DNA of 16,277 bases from Saccoglossus kowalevskii (taxonomy: Eukaryota > Hemichordata > Enteropneusta > Harrimaniidae): the NCBI RefSeq assembly GCF_000003605.2, contig NW_003129881.1:85626-101902 (forward strand). Direction: 5' to 3'. A program made the translations under genes and the position numbers. The notes below the pieces were generated by a model that worked only from the letters and a program-made list of their open reading frames with translations, did no database searches and was not told the origin of the DNA. This document shows, piece by piece, positions 1 through 9,120 of the stretch; position 1 is the stretch's first letter, and each line of letters opens with the position of its first letter.

Positions 1-278
1 GATGATATCTTCAATTCTCTAATTTTGGTGAATATTTTTGTAATTTTTGGTAAAAAGTGATATTTTCGACTTCTTGTTAAAAACAGCAAGTCCCATTGCA
101 TTGATACTATTCATATTGTTCATTTTCTAATGATGTCTTCAGTTCTTTAATTGAAATGTGCATTGCTAGCAGCGGAGCTATCTCAGTCGACAGGGTGCTT
201 GTTTCTTTTACTTTGCAACCTGACTATTTTGCTACATATTGACAGTTGTTTAAATGTATTGTGTTTATTTACATACAG
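1..278 (+). other. intron (left-truncated) with a degenerate ~130-bp repeat
   Basis: This is AT-rich sequence upstream of the first visible exon. Positions 1-115 and again from 129 begin with the same words (GATATCTTCAATTCT, then GATGTCTTCAGTTCT), so this is a ~130-bp unit plus the start of a second. Related copies lie at 8345-8720. No further exon of the RasGEF gene could be recognised here. Confidence 0.5.
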
Positions 279-426
279 TGTATCAGTGGAACAACAAGAC
301 AATAGAATGAAAGTACATTGTAGATCTATAGATATCCTACAGGTATGGATTGAAGGTTTCTATCAAGTGGATTTCAGACCAGATATTGAACTTACACAAA
401 AACTAGTCAGTTTCATCAAATATAAG
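279..426 (+). CDS. KNDC1: exon A: start of REM (RasGEF N-terminal) module
   Basis: The acceptor is the pyrimidine-rich run ending ACATACAG at 278, and the donor AAG|GTGAGC is at 427. It encodes 49 complete codons, from VSVEQQ to SFIKYK, entering in phase 2 and leaving in phase 0. The hydrophobic/aromatic pattern 'LQVWIEGFYQVDF' followed by 'LTQKLVSFI' is what REM modules show where they clamp the catalytic domain. A second AG at 285-286 could serve as an alternative acceptor, so the exact left edge is less sure than the rest. In-frame codons run open upstream to 151, but that stretch reads like intron. Confidence 0.75.
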
Positions 427-3400
427 GTGAGCTTATGGAGTGATGTGACATTCAGTTAAGTCAAATCATATATACATATATACAAGTTGGAATCTGATAT
501 TTCAACAAACAAGCTGCTCTCTGATTGGTCTGACCAATATGTTTTAGAGTGTGAAAGTAGCTTTGTATTGACTCCCTACAGACAATATAAATATTGTACT
601 ATTTATAGATAATACATGCATACATCACCACACTGACTGATCATGTTGTACATATGAACATATATTTGTTGCTTGATAAGCATTTATGTCATTCCAGAAC
701 TGTATATTGTTGTATAGAAACAGATTTTGTTCAAACCTTGTACATACATTAGACATTATGATGCCCTTCTGTGTGTTTTCTAGATAGAATTCAAAATGGC
801 CACTAGTTATCAAATTTCACACATGCATATAGACTGAGACTTTACCCATCATGCCTCTAGATTTACATATGTACAGGTACATAATAGTCTATGATTTATT
901 ACAGGTGGTGCCCGTGGATCCACAAGGAGAATTCCTTTTACAGTTGTTAGAAAAACATCAAAATGAAGTAGAGGAAAAAACGGATGGTGTATTTGTTTTT
1001 GATGACTCCTCTGTTGGTGATGTGGATAAGACGCTGAAAGGTGCTGAAAGAACACCGCCAAAAAAAGTAAGTTTGAAAGAAACCACAATCTTAAAAAGAC
1101 ATTCATCACTCTTGTCTTCTTGTATGCTGTGTTTTTCAGAATGTAAATTATATGATAATTAATCTTTGCTTGAACTCCCGCAAATATCATGAATCGCATA
1201 ATCCTTATACAGCATACACAAGGTGAATAGAACACCGTGGCGTCAACAACGCAATGATATATTTATACATGTATTCAATGTTAATTCAGCAATAGTTCCA
1301 CTGTCAACACTGCCATTTCACCATGTCATACTGTGGAAATATGCATTTGATAAATATCTTATAGTGATGTTATTAATAATTCAATTTGCTTCTATATTCA
1401 GGCACATTCTTTCAGAATTGCTCTGGGCTTGCCAAAGAAAGCACTGTCTATCTCCAAGAAGGAACGCAGTAAAGTTGGTGTGACATCATGTCTGAGTAAA
1501 GAGAAAACTAAAGGCCAGGCATCTGGAGTGTATCTTCCAACACAGTGTATGGAGAAAGATTGGTTTTCACTCAGTGAGCATCTCACTCAGTCCTTGGCAT
1601 ATCAACTCACACTTATGCAGCAGGTACATTGGTTATGTTCATCTTAAAGATAACTATTCTCATAATTTTGTTTATTTATCATAGTTCTTGATCTCAAGTC
1701 TATCATTCTGTTTTGTCCAAAAAACAAACTTAAAGTTTGAAAAAGTCATAGAAAATGTTCAAACATTTTATCAGCAAATAATCTAGTTATCAGTGATTGA
1801 GATGTTTGATGTTTTTAAAATTTCATTTTTTTTATTTATGTTTACATTACTGCTGTATGATATGTTTAAACTGTGTGTTTCAGGAATTGTTCCGGAAAGT
1901 TCATCCCATCCATTACATGAATTCAAGAGCACATGGTGTTGGAGTGGATAGCACATCTAACTTCACATTCCGAAGAGTATCTCAATCATTAAGTAGTAGT
2001 CGAGTTGATTTGGATCAGACAGATCAGGGAGATCAGATGAATTTAAGCAATCTATTCAAAGATCATTTACATGATAGTCACCTGATTCTTACATTACTGG
2101 ACTATTCTAGAAGTGTCTCACATTGGGTATCATCTGAGGTGTTGTGTTGCAGCTCTACAAAGGTCAGTCATCTACTGTAAAAACTATTTAATTAGTGGAT
2201 TATTAAATTTATCTACTAGTATTTAATTCACAAGCTGTCATCGCTGTTTAAATTGTATGTTTTTAATTTGCATTCAGTAACAGTGATACACAAAATGTGA
2301 CAAGGCAAAAATAGATTAATACAACTATTGCTCTGAGTGATGTGATGTGATGTTTCCTGACTGGTTTTATACATGGCTTGTCACCAATTTTTATGTGGCT
2401 TGCTATTGCTGTGGCAACATGGACAAATACTGGTTATTGTCATGGTAATTGTCTTAATAGTATTTCGGCTATGTATGAATTAATTCAGTGACAATTTACA
2501 TCAGAAATGCAACTTTCTTTATTTTGTTGTAAAGTCTGGACAGTGAGTTGATGTTTTCAGCATATGTGCTACTGTAGAATGTGATGCAATGTGACAAGTC
2601 AACAATGTACAATGCACTATCTATTTATATTCAAGAATTACAGTACTCAAATGTTTATCATGTCTAAATTTTGTGAGAACACTCGCGCCTTCAAATGCTG
2701 GTCTAACAACTGGAATAACACTGAAAACTTGCATAGATATCACTTTTCAATTACAAATTTATTTTGTCTATTATTAATATATTTCTCTTTTAATTACAGG
2801 CACAGGTTGCAATTGTGACTAAATTTATTTACCTTGCTAAGATGTGTTATGATGTAAGAAACTATGATACTTCAGTTCAAATACTAGATGGCTTAGAAAA
2901 CCTTATTGTTAGACAAGTACCGGTAAGAAATATTATATATCAGTTTTAAACTTGGTGCATTCAAAAATAGTGAACATCCATAATGTGCTTTCTGTGTGAA
3001 CTTTCCATACAATACAATAATAAAACATATTGTATTCCTGCTCTAATGTTTAAGCTGTGATTAGCCTGACAGTAAAGTAATAATGGACTACTGTAAATCG
3101 CTTAATTCATAAAGACAAAATGTTATGCAAGTCCCTGGCACACTCTGTGGCTAGAGAAATTGTTACTGCAGACCAGTATTTACAGTATAAATGGCTGTAG
3201 TTTTTCAATCGACATCTAAATTTATTGCAATTTAAAAAGTTGTCTTGTTTAACAGTAGAAAAAAACGTTTCTGTATTGTAATTGTCACAAAATTGTGGTT
3301 TAATTTTGAATTTTTCTAAAATTTTGACAAAAAAAACCCTGATCATAAAAAGGTTTACATGATGTGCTTGATGATCAGAAATGGGGTTTAAAAAAACAAA

Positions 3401-5272
3401 AATTACTTTGTTGCAGGCTTGGCGTAACATTCCATCCAAGGCTTTGAACATAATGCAGGAATTGATTGCTGCCAAGATGTTCCTACAAAGTGACAATCAG
3501 TGTTTAGTTGAAGGTGAAAGTCATCGTGATCAACCAACCCTGCCATGTACATTTCTATTTTTGATGCATATACAGCAGCTAGAGATTGGTAGCTTTACAC
3601 TTGCCAATGGAATGTACAAGTGGACTAAAATGAAGTGAGTGTGTCACAATTTGTTTATTTGAAATACTGACAAATACAAGCAATACATGCTGCTTACTTC
3701 ACGTAGTCTTTCTTTTTATAATTCGGTCTCCTTCGTCTGTGCGTTCGTGTGTCGGTCCGGAGTCGTATCTCAGAATCCCTTGGACCGATTCCGTGCATTC
3801 TTTTCATGTGCCTAGTACTTTATGTAGGACATATGCACATGCAGTGGTTTAGCAATTCGATTCAAAATGGCCGACTGGCAGCCATCTTGTTTTTTGAAAA
3901 TGTTGTATTTTGGACATGCTTTGTCAGTTGTCATTCAAACTTGGTACATGGATTATACATGTTAGGATACATGTCCATGATGATTTATTTTGCAATTGGA
4001 TCAAAGATGGTCGACTGGCAGGCATTTTGTTTTTGTTTTTTTTATTTAGTATCTTGGACGTGCTCTGTCAGTTTTCATTCAAATTTGGCACATACATGTA
4101 CTTTATACATATACATGTTAGGATGCATGTCCATGACAATTTGTTTCAAAATCTGGTCAAGGATGGCCGATTGACAGTCATCTAAGTTTTTGGCAATACT
4201 ACATGTACTATATTTCCACAATTTATGTACCATTTTCATTCGTATTTGGCACATACATCATACATATCAGTGTGTTTCATAATCAGATCAAAGATGGCCG
4301 AATAACGGCTGGTTTTATTTTTGGCCATATTATTACTACATGGAACATGTGTTGTGATGTAAATAAACAATCTGTTGTATACGCCACTTGGAACTCAAGT
4401 TTCAAGGACACGCTCGCGACAACCCCTCCGCTTTAATATGACGAGCACAAAGAGAACTTAATTTAACAGGGACTGTGTCATTTTCAATGACTTGTTCATC
4501 AAGTCATTAGTGTTCCTATTTCAATATAGATTGACCTCTGTGCATCCTTCCCTATCTGTATCTGTTAAATGCCTGCAATGATTGCGTTCATGCATACTTC
4601 ATACATCTTGTGTATTTGTTTTGCAATCTCATTCAAGATGGCCATCATAAGACCCTGATAACAATTAAAATCAAACCAAATCCTGTCGTTTATGGACATA
4701 TTTCATTGAAACTTGATACATATATTAAACATAATGGATTCTTGATACATGTAATTATGTTTCACGGATTTGATTAAAAATGACAGATTGGTGGCCATTT
4801 TGTTTGAGCAAATGCTGTTGCACAGCACTTTCAAACCTAAAAATGCTTTACAAACTATAACAGTCTAGCTGCATGTACATGTACTTTTATATTGACTTAA
4901 CCGATAAGGGTTAAAGATCTATGTTTAGTTACAATATGCAACATAAGATGTTGAGAACAATTTTCAACCTTATCAATTGGTTAACAGACAACAAGAATTG
5001 ATGTGTCTATTTACTGATATAACTGATTATTATTTGCCAGGTGTATTGCAAGACTAATTGATCAAATCAGAGTATTTAAGGAACATCGATTCTCTTTTGA
5101 GGCTGACCCAGAATTACAGTTGCTTCTAAGACAACGCATAATGGAATTTCAGGATCAGGATTTACATTTGTTAGCGGTGCAGCAATCAACCAATTTCCAT
5201 CACTTATCTGGGGAGAAAAGCAGTCGTAAATTTCATGATGCGTTAAAGAAAGTCAGAGCTTCCTTGCAGTAG
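279..5272 (+). CDS. KNDC1: KNDC1-like Ras guanine nucleotide exchange factor, C-terminal part (7 exons, 5' incomplete)
   Basis: Joining 279-426, 905-1066, 1402-1623, 1884-2162, 2800-2922, 3417-3634 and 5041-5272 gives one open frame of about 460 residues ending in TAG at 5270-5272. All junctions are AG/GT; introns are phase 0 except the last, which splits a Lys codon. Residues ~1-75 resemble the RasGEF N-terminal (REM) module ('SIDILQVWIEGFYQVDFRPD'). Residues ~165-430 resemble a CDC25/RasGEF domain, with 'SVSHWVSSEVL', 'NYDTSVQILDGLENLIV' and 'AWRNIPSKALNIMQEL'. RasGEFs load GTP onto Ras-family GTPases at membranes. From memory, the stretch from 'QILDGLENLIVRQ' through 'LMHIQQLEIG' to the tail 'EKSSRKFHDALKKVRASLQ' fits KNDC1 (very-KIND) best; in mammals this protein acts in neurons and influences dendrite growth. 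The KIND domains expected at the N-terminus would lie upstream of this window. Another RasGEF of the same branch is possible; RasGEF itself is firm. Confidence 0.8.
427..904 (+). other. intron between exons A and B
   Basis: This is 478 bp of AT-rich intron with GTGAGC donor and TTTATTACAG acceptor. It holds a short TA/CA-rich simple stretch at about 466-484. No other feature is seen. Confidence 0.7.
905..1066 (+). CDS. KNDC1: exon B: end of REM module and acidic linker
   Basis: The acceptor TTTATTACAG ends at 904 and the donor AAA|GTAAGT starts at 1067. The exon is 54 codons, phase 0 at both ends. It starts 'VVPVDPQGEFLLQLLEKHQ', which reads as the last helix of the REM module. It continues as a Glu/Asp-rich linker ('GVFVFDDSSVGDVD') that looks unstructured. 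The exon is short, in frame with its neighbours, and has a consensus donor. Confidence 0.75.
1067..1401 (+). other. intron between exons B and C
   Basis: This is 335 bp of intron with a perfect GTAAGT donor. No repeats or embedded coding signal were seen. Confidence 0.7.
1402..1623 (+). CDS. KNDC1: exon C: basic linker leading into the RasGEF domain
   Basis: The acceptor TATATTCAG ends at 1401 and the donor CAG|GTACAT is at 1624. It holds 74 codons, phase 0 at both ends. The first half is Lys/Ser-rich ('LPKKALSISKKERSKVG') and looks like a flexible linker. The second half, 'LSEHLTQSLAYQLTLMQQ', is the helix that opens RasGEF catalytic domains; in the family an 'A.QLT..e..LF' pattern runs across this point, and here it continues in the next exon as 'ELFRKVHP'. 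Confidence 0.78.
1884..2162 (+). CDS. KNDC1: exon D: RasGEF catalytic domain, first third
   Basis: The acceptor TGTGTTTCAG ends at 1883 and the donor AAG|GTCAGT is at 2163. It holds 93 codons, phase 0 at both ends. It starts 'ELFRKVHPIHYMNSRAHG', typical of the first conserved helices of CDC25 domains. A Ser/Asp-rich insert of ~35 residues follows ('SQSLSSSRVDLDQTDQGDQ'). The exon ends with 'LDYSRSVSHWVSSEVL', matching the family block in which a helix ends in W-V-x-x-E-[IV]. The acidic insert looks like a surface loop. Confidence 0.82.
2163..2799 (+). other. intron between exons D and E
   Basis: This is 637 bp of AT-rich intron. It has a small GTGAT pentamer run near 2336-2350 and otherwise nothing recognisable. 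Confidence 0.7.
2800..2922 (+). CDS. KNDC1: exon E: RasGEF core helix with the family Asn
   Basis: The acceptor TTAATTACAG ends at 2799 and the donor CCG|GTAAGA is at 2923. It holds 41 codons, phase 0 at both ends. It encodes 'FIYLAKMCYDVRNYDTSVQI' and then 'LDGLENLIVRQVP'. This is the most conserved RasGEF block (family pattern: F..[IL]A..C...[RN]N[FY]......I..GL). The Asn of 'RNYD' and the Gly of 'DGLEN' are both present, so the Ras-binding core looks intact. Confidence 0.85.
2923..3416 (+). other. intron between exons E and F
   Basis: This is 494 bp of AT-rich intron with GTAAGA donor and CTTTGTTGCAG acceptor. No repeat or gene-like feature was recognised. An open antisense stretch at 3107-3496 overlaps real exon F and is not supported as a gene. 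Confidence 0.7.
3417..3634 (+). CDS. KNDC1: exon F: RasGEF catalytic domain, helical-hairpin region
   Basis: The acceptor CTTTGTTGCAG ends at 3416 and the donor GTGAGT starts at 3635, splitting the AAG Lys codon after two bases. It encodes 72 codons plus two bases. Key stretches are 'AWRNIPSKALNIMQELIAAK', 'QPTLPCTFLFLMHIQQLE' and 'TLANGMYKWTKMK'. In most RasGEFs the middle block reads P-x-[IL]-P-x-x-G-x-x-L-x-D-[IL]. Here the Gly and Asp are replaced ('LPCTFLFLMHIQQLE'), a departure I associate with the KNDC1 branch rather than SOS/RasGRF. Confidence 0.85.
3715..4330. repeat. degenerate tandem repeat, ~140-bp unit, four copies
   Basis: Each unit carries the phrase 'TTTCATTCAAAtTTGGcACATACAT', here described rather than aligned, then 'ACATGTTAGGATaCATGTCCATG', then a GATGGCCGACTGGCA block. 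The ATGG anchors of that block fall at 3867, 4007, 4163 and 4294 (spacings 140, 156, 131). In the first unit the anchor forms a small inverted repeat, ATGGC (3867-3871) with GCCAT (3881-3885). A GC-richer head at 3720-3785 (GTGTCGGTCCGGAGTCGTAT) precedes the array. Open reading frames across 3749-4436 are internally repetitive because of this array and are not genes. Confidence 0.75.
4590..4805. repeat. two further diverged copies of the intronic ~140-bp repeat
   Basis: The anchor block recurs at 4638 (AAGATGGCCATCATAAG) and 4780 (ATGACAGATTGGTGGCCAT), 142 bp apart. Between them lie the 'CATTGAAACTTGATACATAT' and 'GATACATGTAATTATGTTTC' words. They are more diverged than the four copies at 3795-4330 and separated from them by ~250 bp of unrelated sequence. 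Confidence 0.55.
5041..5272 (+). CDS. KNDC1: exon G: RasGEF C-terminal end and stop codon
   Basis: The acceptor TTATTTGCCAG ends at 5040. The first base completes the split Lys codon, followed by 76 codons and TAG at 5270-5272. It encodes 'CIARLIDQIRVFKEHRFSF', then 'DPELQLLLRQRIMEF', then the basic tail 'EKSSRKFHDALKKVRASLQ'. The first part is the closing helix of the RasGEF domain; the tail matches my memory of KNDC1 C-termini. It is separated from exon F by the largest intron in view (1,406 bp). Confidence 0.82.
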
Positions 5273-5950
5273 TTCATCTACTTTGCTTTCTTTAAAGTCT
5301 TTCATCAACCATAGTACTGAAGTCATTTCAAGACTTGCTCAGCATTATTTTATTGGTCACCATAGCAATATTTTACCAAATAAGATGTGACCAAACAATG
5401 TTATTTAATATAACAGTATCTTTCATTGAGGATGCTGTCTCATAAACTAGTGTTTGGTTTCTTTGATACAGTGTGTCATATATATTTTCTTTCCAAGAAA
5501 TCAAAGTTGATATCTTTGAATTGTTGTTGCTTTTGGGGAGGGGGGTCCACAATGAGACTATATCTGCAGCTGATGAAAACACTGACTTGCAGTTGTACTT
5601 ATCTTTTCAAACTACTGTAGAATACTTTATTTTCGCTTGGAATTTATTTTCGCTATTTTCGCTGAAAGGATGCTTCCGTGAAAATAAAATCCAGCGAATA
5701 AACTTTTTTTCCTATATTTCAAATTAAACTCATCAAAAAATCAGTGAAAATAAATTCCATGTACAAAACGCCCAAAAAGCCTTTTCAGCGAAAATTAATT
5801 CCAGCGAAAATAAAGTATTCCACAGTACTCTATAATCCTGTGTGTGTTTTACATGTCAGTTTCACGAGTAGTATTTACAATTGACAGGAAGAAGAATAGA
5901 CTGGATGCAGTCAGTTAGGAACACATACACCAAATACTTATAATAATAAA
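5273..5950 (+). other. 3' UTR of the RasGEF gene with candidate poly(A) signals
   Basis: No AATAAA occurs from the stop codon to 5614. The first hexamers lie inside the MITE, at 5683-5688, 5697-5702, 5749-5754 and 5809-5814. A further one outside it is at 5945-5950, and another at 6242-6247. The true cleavage site cannot be told from sequence alone. The right boundary given here is the first non-MITE hexamer. Confidence 0.4.
5613..5827. mobile_element. MITE copy 1 (211 bp, TA-flanked, long terminal inverted repeats)
   Basis: The element runs 5615-5825 and is flanked by TA on both sides (5613-5614, 5826-5827). The left end CTGTAGAATACTTTATTTTC is the reverse complement of the right end with one or two changes, and the complementarity runs ~60 bp inward through TTTTCGCTGGAATTTATTTTCGC-type subrepeats. 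It has no coding capacity. A TA target site and short non-coding body with long inverted ends are hallmarks of miniature elements moved by Tc1/mariner-like transposases; that assignment is inference. A second copy in the same orientation lies at 13797-14009. Confidence 0.85.
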
Positions 5951-6640
5951 TATTTTTATTCAAACTTGACTTAATTTGTATATATTCAGAGATGAATTGA
6001 TGATTTTATGTATTTTTTCGGAAGATAATTTTATTAAATTATTTCTTTGAGTCTCAAATATAAAAAACTTGTTTGTTTTATGGAGCTCCATGGTTGTTAT
6101 AATTTTTTTTTTCTTTAAGAAATGTAAATGTGTGTATATGTATTATATATATATTACAAAAATATACTTATAAAGGCTGAATTTTGATTTGGTACTTGAC
6201 TGATGCCACATGTTTTAGTTACTGCAGGAAGCAAGATTTAAAATAAAACCATAAATATTACTAAAAATAACTAGAGTGGTTTTTAGTTGCAGAATGACAC
6301 AACCAATACCTTTGAGTGTGATATTCGATCAATGAAGATGAACTTGTTTCTGTACACATGCATCAGGTTTTTTTGTTTAATTTGTTGAAATATTTTGCAT
6401 CATTTGCATGCATTCTGTCCAGATAAAGTTGTATTCAATATCTACCATTCCTTCCATGTATTTCAAAATCTGCAATTCCCTCCATATATTACTGTATGTA
6501 CTGCACTAAATCCATCCAAAACTGTTATAGCATTTTCAGGAATATTTTATTCATAAACAGGTTTTATTATATACCTTCCTTAAACGTTGTGTTGTGTAAA
6601 GTACTCATGTTTGTCTAGTCTCCTGTACACAGGATATGAT
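5951..6640. other. AT-rich intergenic DNA
   Basis: No gene was recognised. It contains a short TA/TG simple-sequence run at about 6129-6158 and an AATAAA at 6242-6247 that could be a distal poly(A) signal of the RasGEF gene. Confidence 0.5.
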
Positions 6641-6654
6641 GTATCTTGTCATTA

Positions 6655-6955
6655 AATGGGAAACAAGGGAACAGAAGCGCAGCGCCCTCATGCCATGCCC
6701 ATGCGCCCCCTTACCCTGGGGAGCAGATCCTCTGGCAACCATAAAATTCTGATTGTGGCCACAGTCTCCAACTGTGACCTGTCTGATAGTAATTTTGGCC
6801 CCAAGTAAGCTATGGAATGCTCCATTTTAACTTAGAATTATCAAAAATTCCACACCCTGATAGGGAGAAAATTATCAAAAACTCCACACCCTGATAGGGA
6901 GAACCCTATCTCCCCCACTTGGTGGCACCGCTGAATTGCAGTGCTCCCTCTTGCA
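6655..6955. other. GC-richer block of unknown origin
   Basis: This is a locally GC-rich, C-rich patch (GCGCAGCGCCCTCATGCC, then CGCCCCCTTACCCTGGGG) in AT-rich surroundings. It ends near a T-run at 6956-6962. It contains the 34-bp tandem duplication. It could be a fragment of a dispersed element; no tRNA-like boxes or coding frame were recognised. Confidence 0.35.
6836..6903. repeat. 34-bp tandem duplication
   Basis: Unit 1 is 6836-6869 and unit 2 is 6870-6903. Both read AATTATCAAAAA(T/C)TCCACACC followed by CTGATAGGGAGAA, with a single difference (ATTCC against ACTCC). The second unit's GATAGGG (6893-6899) can pair with CCCTATC (6904-6910) across an AGAA loop. Confidence 0.85.
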
Positions 6956-6959
6956 TTTT

Positions 6960-8340
6960 TTTTATATAGAAAAACCCCTGACAACTATCAGTAATTTTAA
7001 TGTAATTTGAGCTATTTTGAATAATGTACTTATTATTTCAAAGTTTTTAAATACCGGTTTTCCATCCACTGTAATCTTGGATCTATCATGCACAAATGTT
7101 GAACTAGATAGAAATATTAATCTTCCCAACTTTTAAAATTTTTTATTTTTCTATCAGAAGTTTGTATAATTTTGAAATCCTACTAAATATTTATGTGATT
7201 TTTAATGAAATATTGATAGTTTCAACCCTACTTTATGGAGAGATATAAATATTATGCTATTATTATATTCTCTGTGTGAATAAATTAAGATATTACCATA
7301 ATTCTGAATTTGAAGTCTTTGATATGTAGACACATGTTATTAGTATTGAATCCATAGTAGAACTATTTGACATGTTGTAACCCTTGATAGCCAGGTTTAC
7401 AGATTCACTCACAGCATTATTCTTAGATTGTGCTGCATTCAAATTTTGCACTACTGAGCATGTTACTGCACATATATGCAATGTATTATGGGAGATAACT
7501 TTTCATGTTATGTACAGGAGAATTATTACTGAGTATAATTGGCCAGTGACCCCTTTTGATAAATCCACATACCTTAGCGGATATAGCATATACAGATACA
7601 AATTGGATTCACTGTTGCAGTGACTTCAAGCAGTTCTTTTTCACAGCCAGTAGTGTTCTGTAAATTGCTTCGACTAGACTGATTGAGTAGTAGATTGTGT
7701 TTTGAAGTCTGCCATGTGAATTTCAATGTTGGATACATTAGCCCCAATTTGTGTGAAGCATGAACAAAAGGCCTACATGTATATATTGACCAATTTTTCT
7801 ATATTCATGTACAACAGCAGTGCACTGGTTGCAGATTTCAACCAAACTTGATATGAACATCACACGTGGTTTGTTGGTGCATGTTTAGCTATTTTTATGA
7901 ACTTTTTGGTAAAATTTTTAGCTCTACAGATCATAAGGCCACTGGGCTATACCGATGATGCTGTATCTGCAGTCTGGATGTCTAAATGAATATATGTGGG
8001 TCACAACTGTAAAACGTGTATTAGAAGCCACAGTTTCCATTAAAATGGTACAATGCAACAGAGGGATGTGGTTTGAATTAGAGCATATGAAAAATGTAGA
8101 ATCTTTGGTTCTCAATTGTTCAAAGAGAATAGGTGTGTTTTCCAATATAGATTTTACGGTACTTCCAAAAAAATGATGAACCATTTGACTTGATTTTTGT
8201 TGCCTTAGAATTTGTTCATGAGAAGTAAATCTGTCACGAATTGTGCAATTAGGTACTAAACACTATTAAAATGCTGAAATTTGTTAGAACAAATGACACT
8301 ATTTATCTACAGTGCTGATATTAGTAGTGTATTGGATTGA
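6960..8340. other. intergenic DNA without a recognised gene
   Basis: This is AT-rich throughout. Short open stretches at 7384-7623 and 7955-8176 have no recognisable domain, no convincing splice context and no homologue I know. Around 7845-7960 the words 'TTTCAACCAAACTTGATATG' and 'CATAAGGCCACTGGGCTAT' look like the edge of a dispersed repeat. Confidence 0.4.
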
Positions 8341-8344
8341 CCTT

Positions 8345-8720
8345 TATCAGTTTTGTTTTTTTGGCAAAAAATCTTTGACTTCATGAAAACTACCAACTCC
8401 ATCTTTTTTATGTTAGGTATGTTTTCACTTTAGGTAAACTTATGGCAGCTTAGTTCATTTTGTAGCGATATCTTCAAATTCTATTTTTAGCAAATATATT
8501 TTTGTCATTTTGCTAAATAATGCTATTCCCGACAACTTCTTCAAAATACCATCTCATTTGCTTTGATACCTCTGGTTTCTTGATTTTGTGACCATTTTTT
8601 TTATTCTCTTTTTTAGCAAATATTTTTGTCGTTTTTAGTAAAAAATACTATTTTCAATGTTTTCTTCAAAAAAACTAGCTTAATTACTTTGATACTTGGT
8701 TTGGTTTGTACGAAGTTTTT
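8345..8720. repeat. degenerate ~126-150-bp repeat cluster, three copies
   Basis: Two clear copies share AGCAAATAT at 8489 and 8615 (126 bp apart). Each is followed by TTTTTGTC, a TA(A)AATACTATT-like word, CTTCTTCAAAA, then TTTGATACcT/TTGATACTTGG. A poorer copy precedes them at about 8345-8400 (GGCAAAAAATCTTTGACTTC, then GAAAACTACC). The same family occurs at 1-150. This is non-coding. Confidence 0.6.
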
Positions 8721-9120
8721 AACAATTAGAAATAGCCATAGCAATAACCATACAAAGTGACAATATATCACCATATAGAATATTATCAAATTGTTTTGAG
8801 GAAGACACTCTACACAGACAGTGGAGCTGTGGTCCATTTGGTCATCTTTTTTGTATTTGTTTATATAGCATGTTCTTTGCCTGCAACGAGTGCAGTAATT
8901 TGCATATGAAAAGATGTGTAATTGATTGCTGTGTGCAATGGGAGTTGTTGCATTTCATCTGTGTATGTAACTGTATTTATCTGTCTATTTGTATGTGTTC
9001 TACCAAAATCTCAAGAACCAATCTTTCGATTTCAATGATACTTTGTGACAATTCACAGACCTCACAAGGTTTCAGTGGAAATCTCTTTATGTTACTAATA
9101 TTGGTATATGATATTGTTAA
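8721..9120. other. left flank of the DIRS element
   Basis: This is AT-rich DNA with no recognised gene. The stretch 9003-9075 (CCAAAATCTCAAGAACCAAT, then TTTCAATGATACTTTGTGAC) resembles the dispersed repeat family of 8345-8720 but is too diverged to be sure. Confidence 0.35.

Larger units (their letters stand above)
3635..5040 (+). other. large repeat-bearing intron between exons F and G
   Basis: This 1,406-bp intron interrupts a Lys codon (phase 2). Most of its middle is the degenerate ~140-bp repeat described separately (3715-4330 and 4590-4805). The right-hand ~230 bp before the TTATTTGCCAG acceptor looks like ordinary AT-rich intron. Confidence 0.75.

Noticed and set aside
849-1235. Antisense 128-codon open frame
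   Set aside because: It overlaps exon B, whose sense frame has perfect splice sites and fits the RasGEF reading. The antisense peptide has no features.
3749-4436. Overlapping open frames with internally repeated peptide (for example 'VHDDLF/VHDNLF', 'KDGRLA/KDGRLT')
   Set aside because: The peptide repeats mirror the ~140-bp DNA tandem repeat in an intron; two frames both look repetitive, which shows that the DNA and not the protein is the repeated thing.
6836-6903. CRISPR-like repeat
   Set aside because: There are only two adjacent units without spacers, in an animal genome.
7955-8176. Possible small gene or exon
   Set aside because: No splice-site pair or recognisable domain was found, and an equally long antisense frame (7924-8184) covers the same bases.
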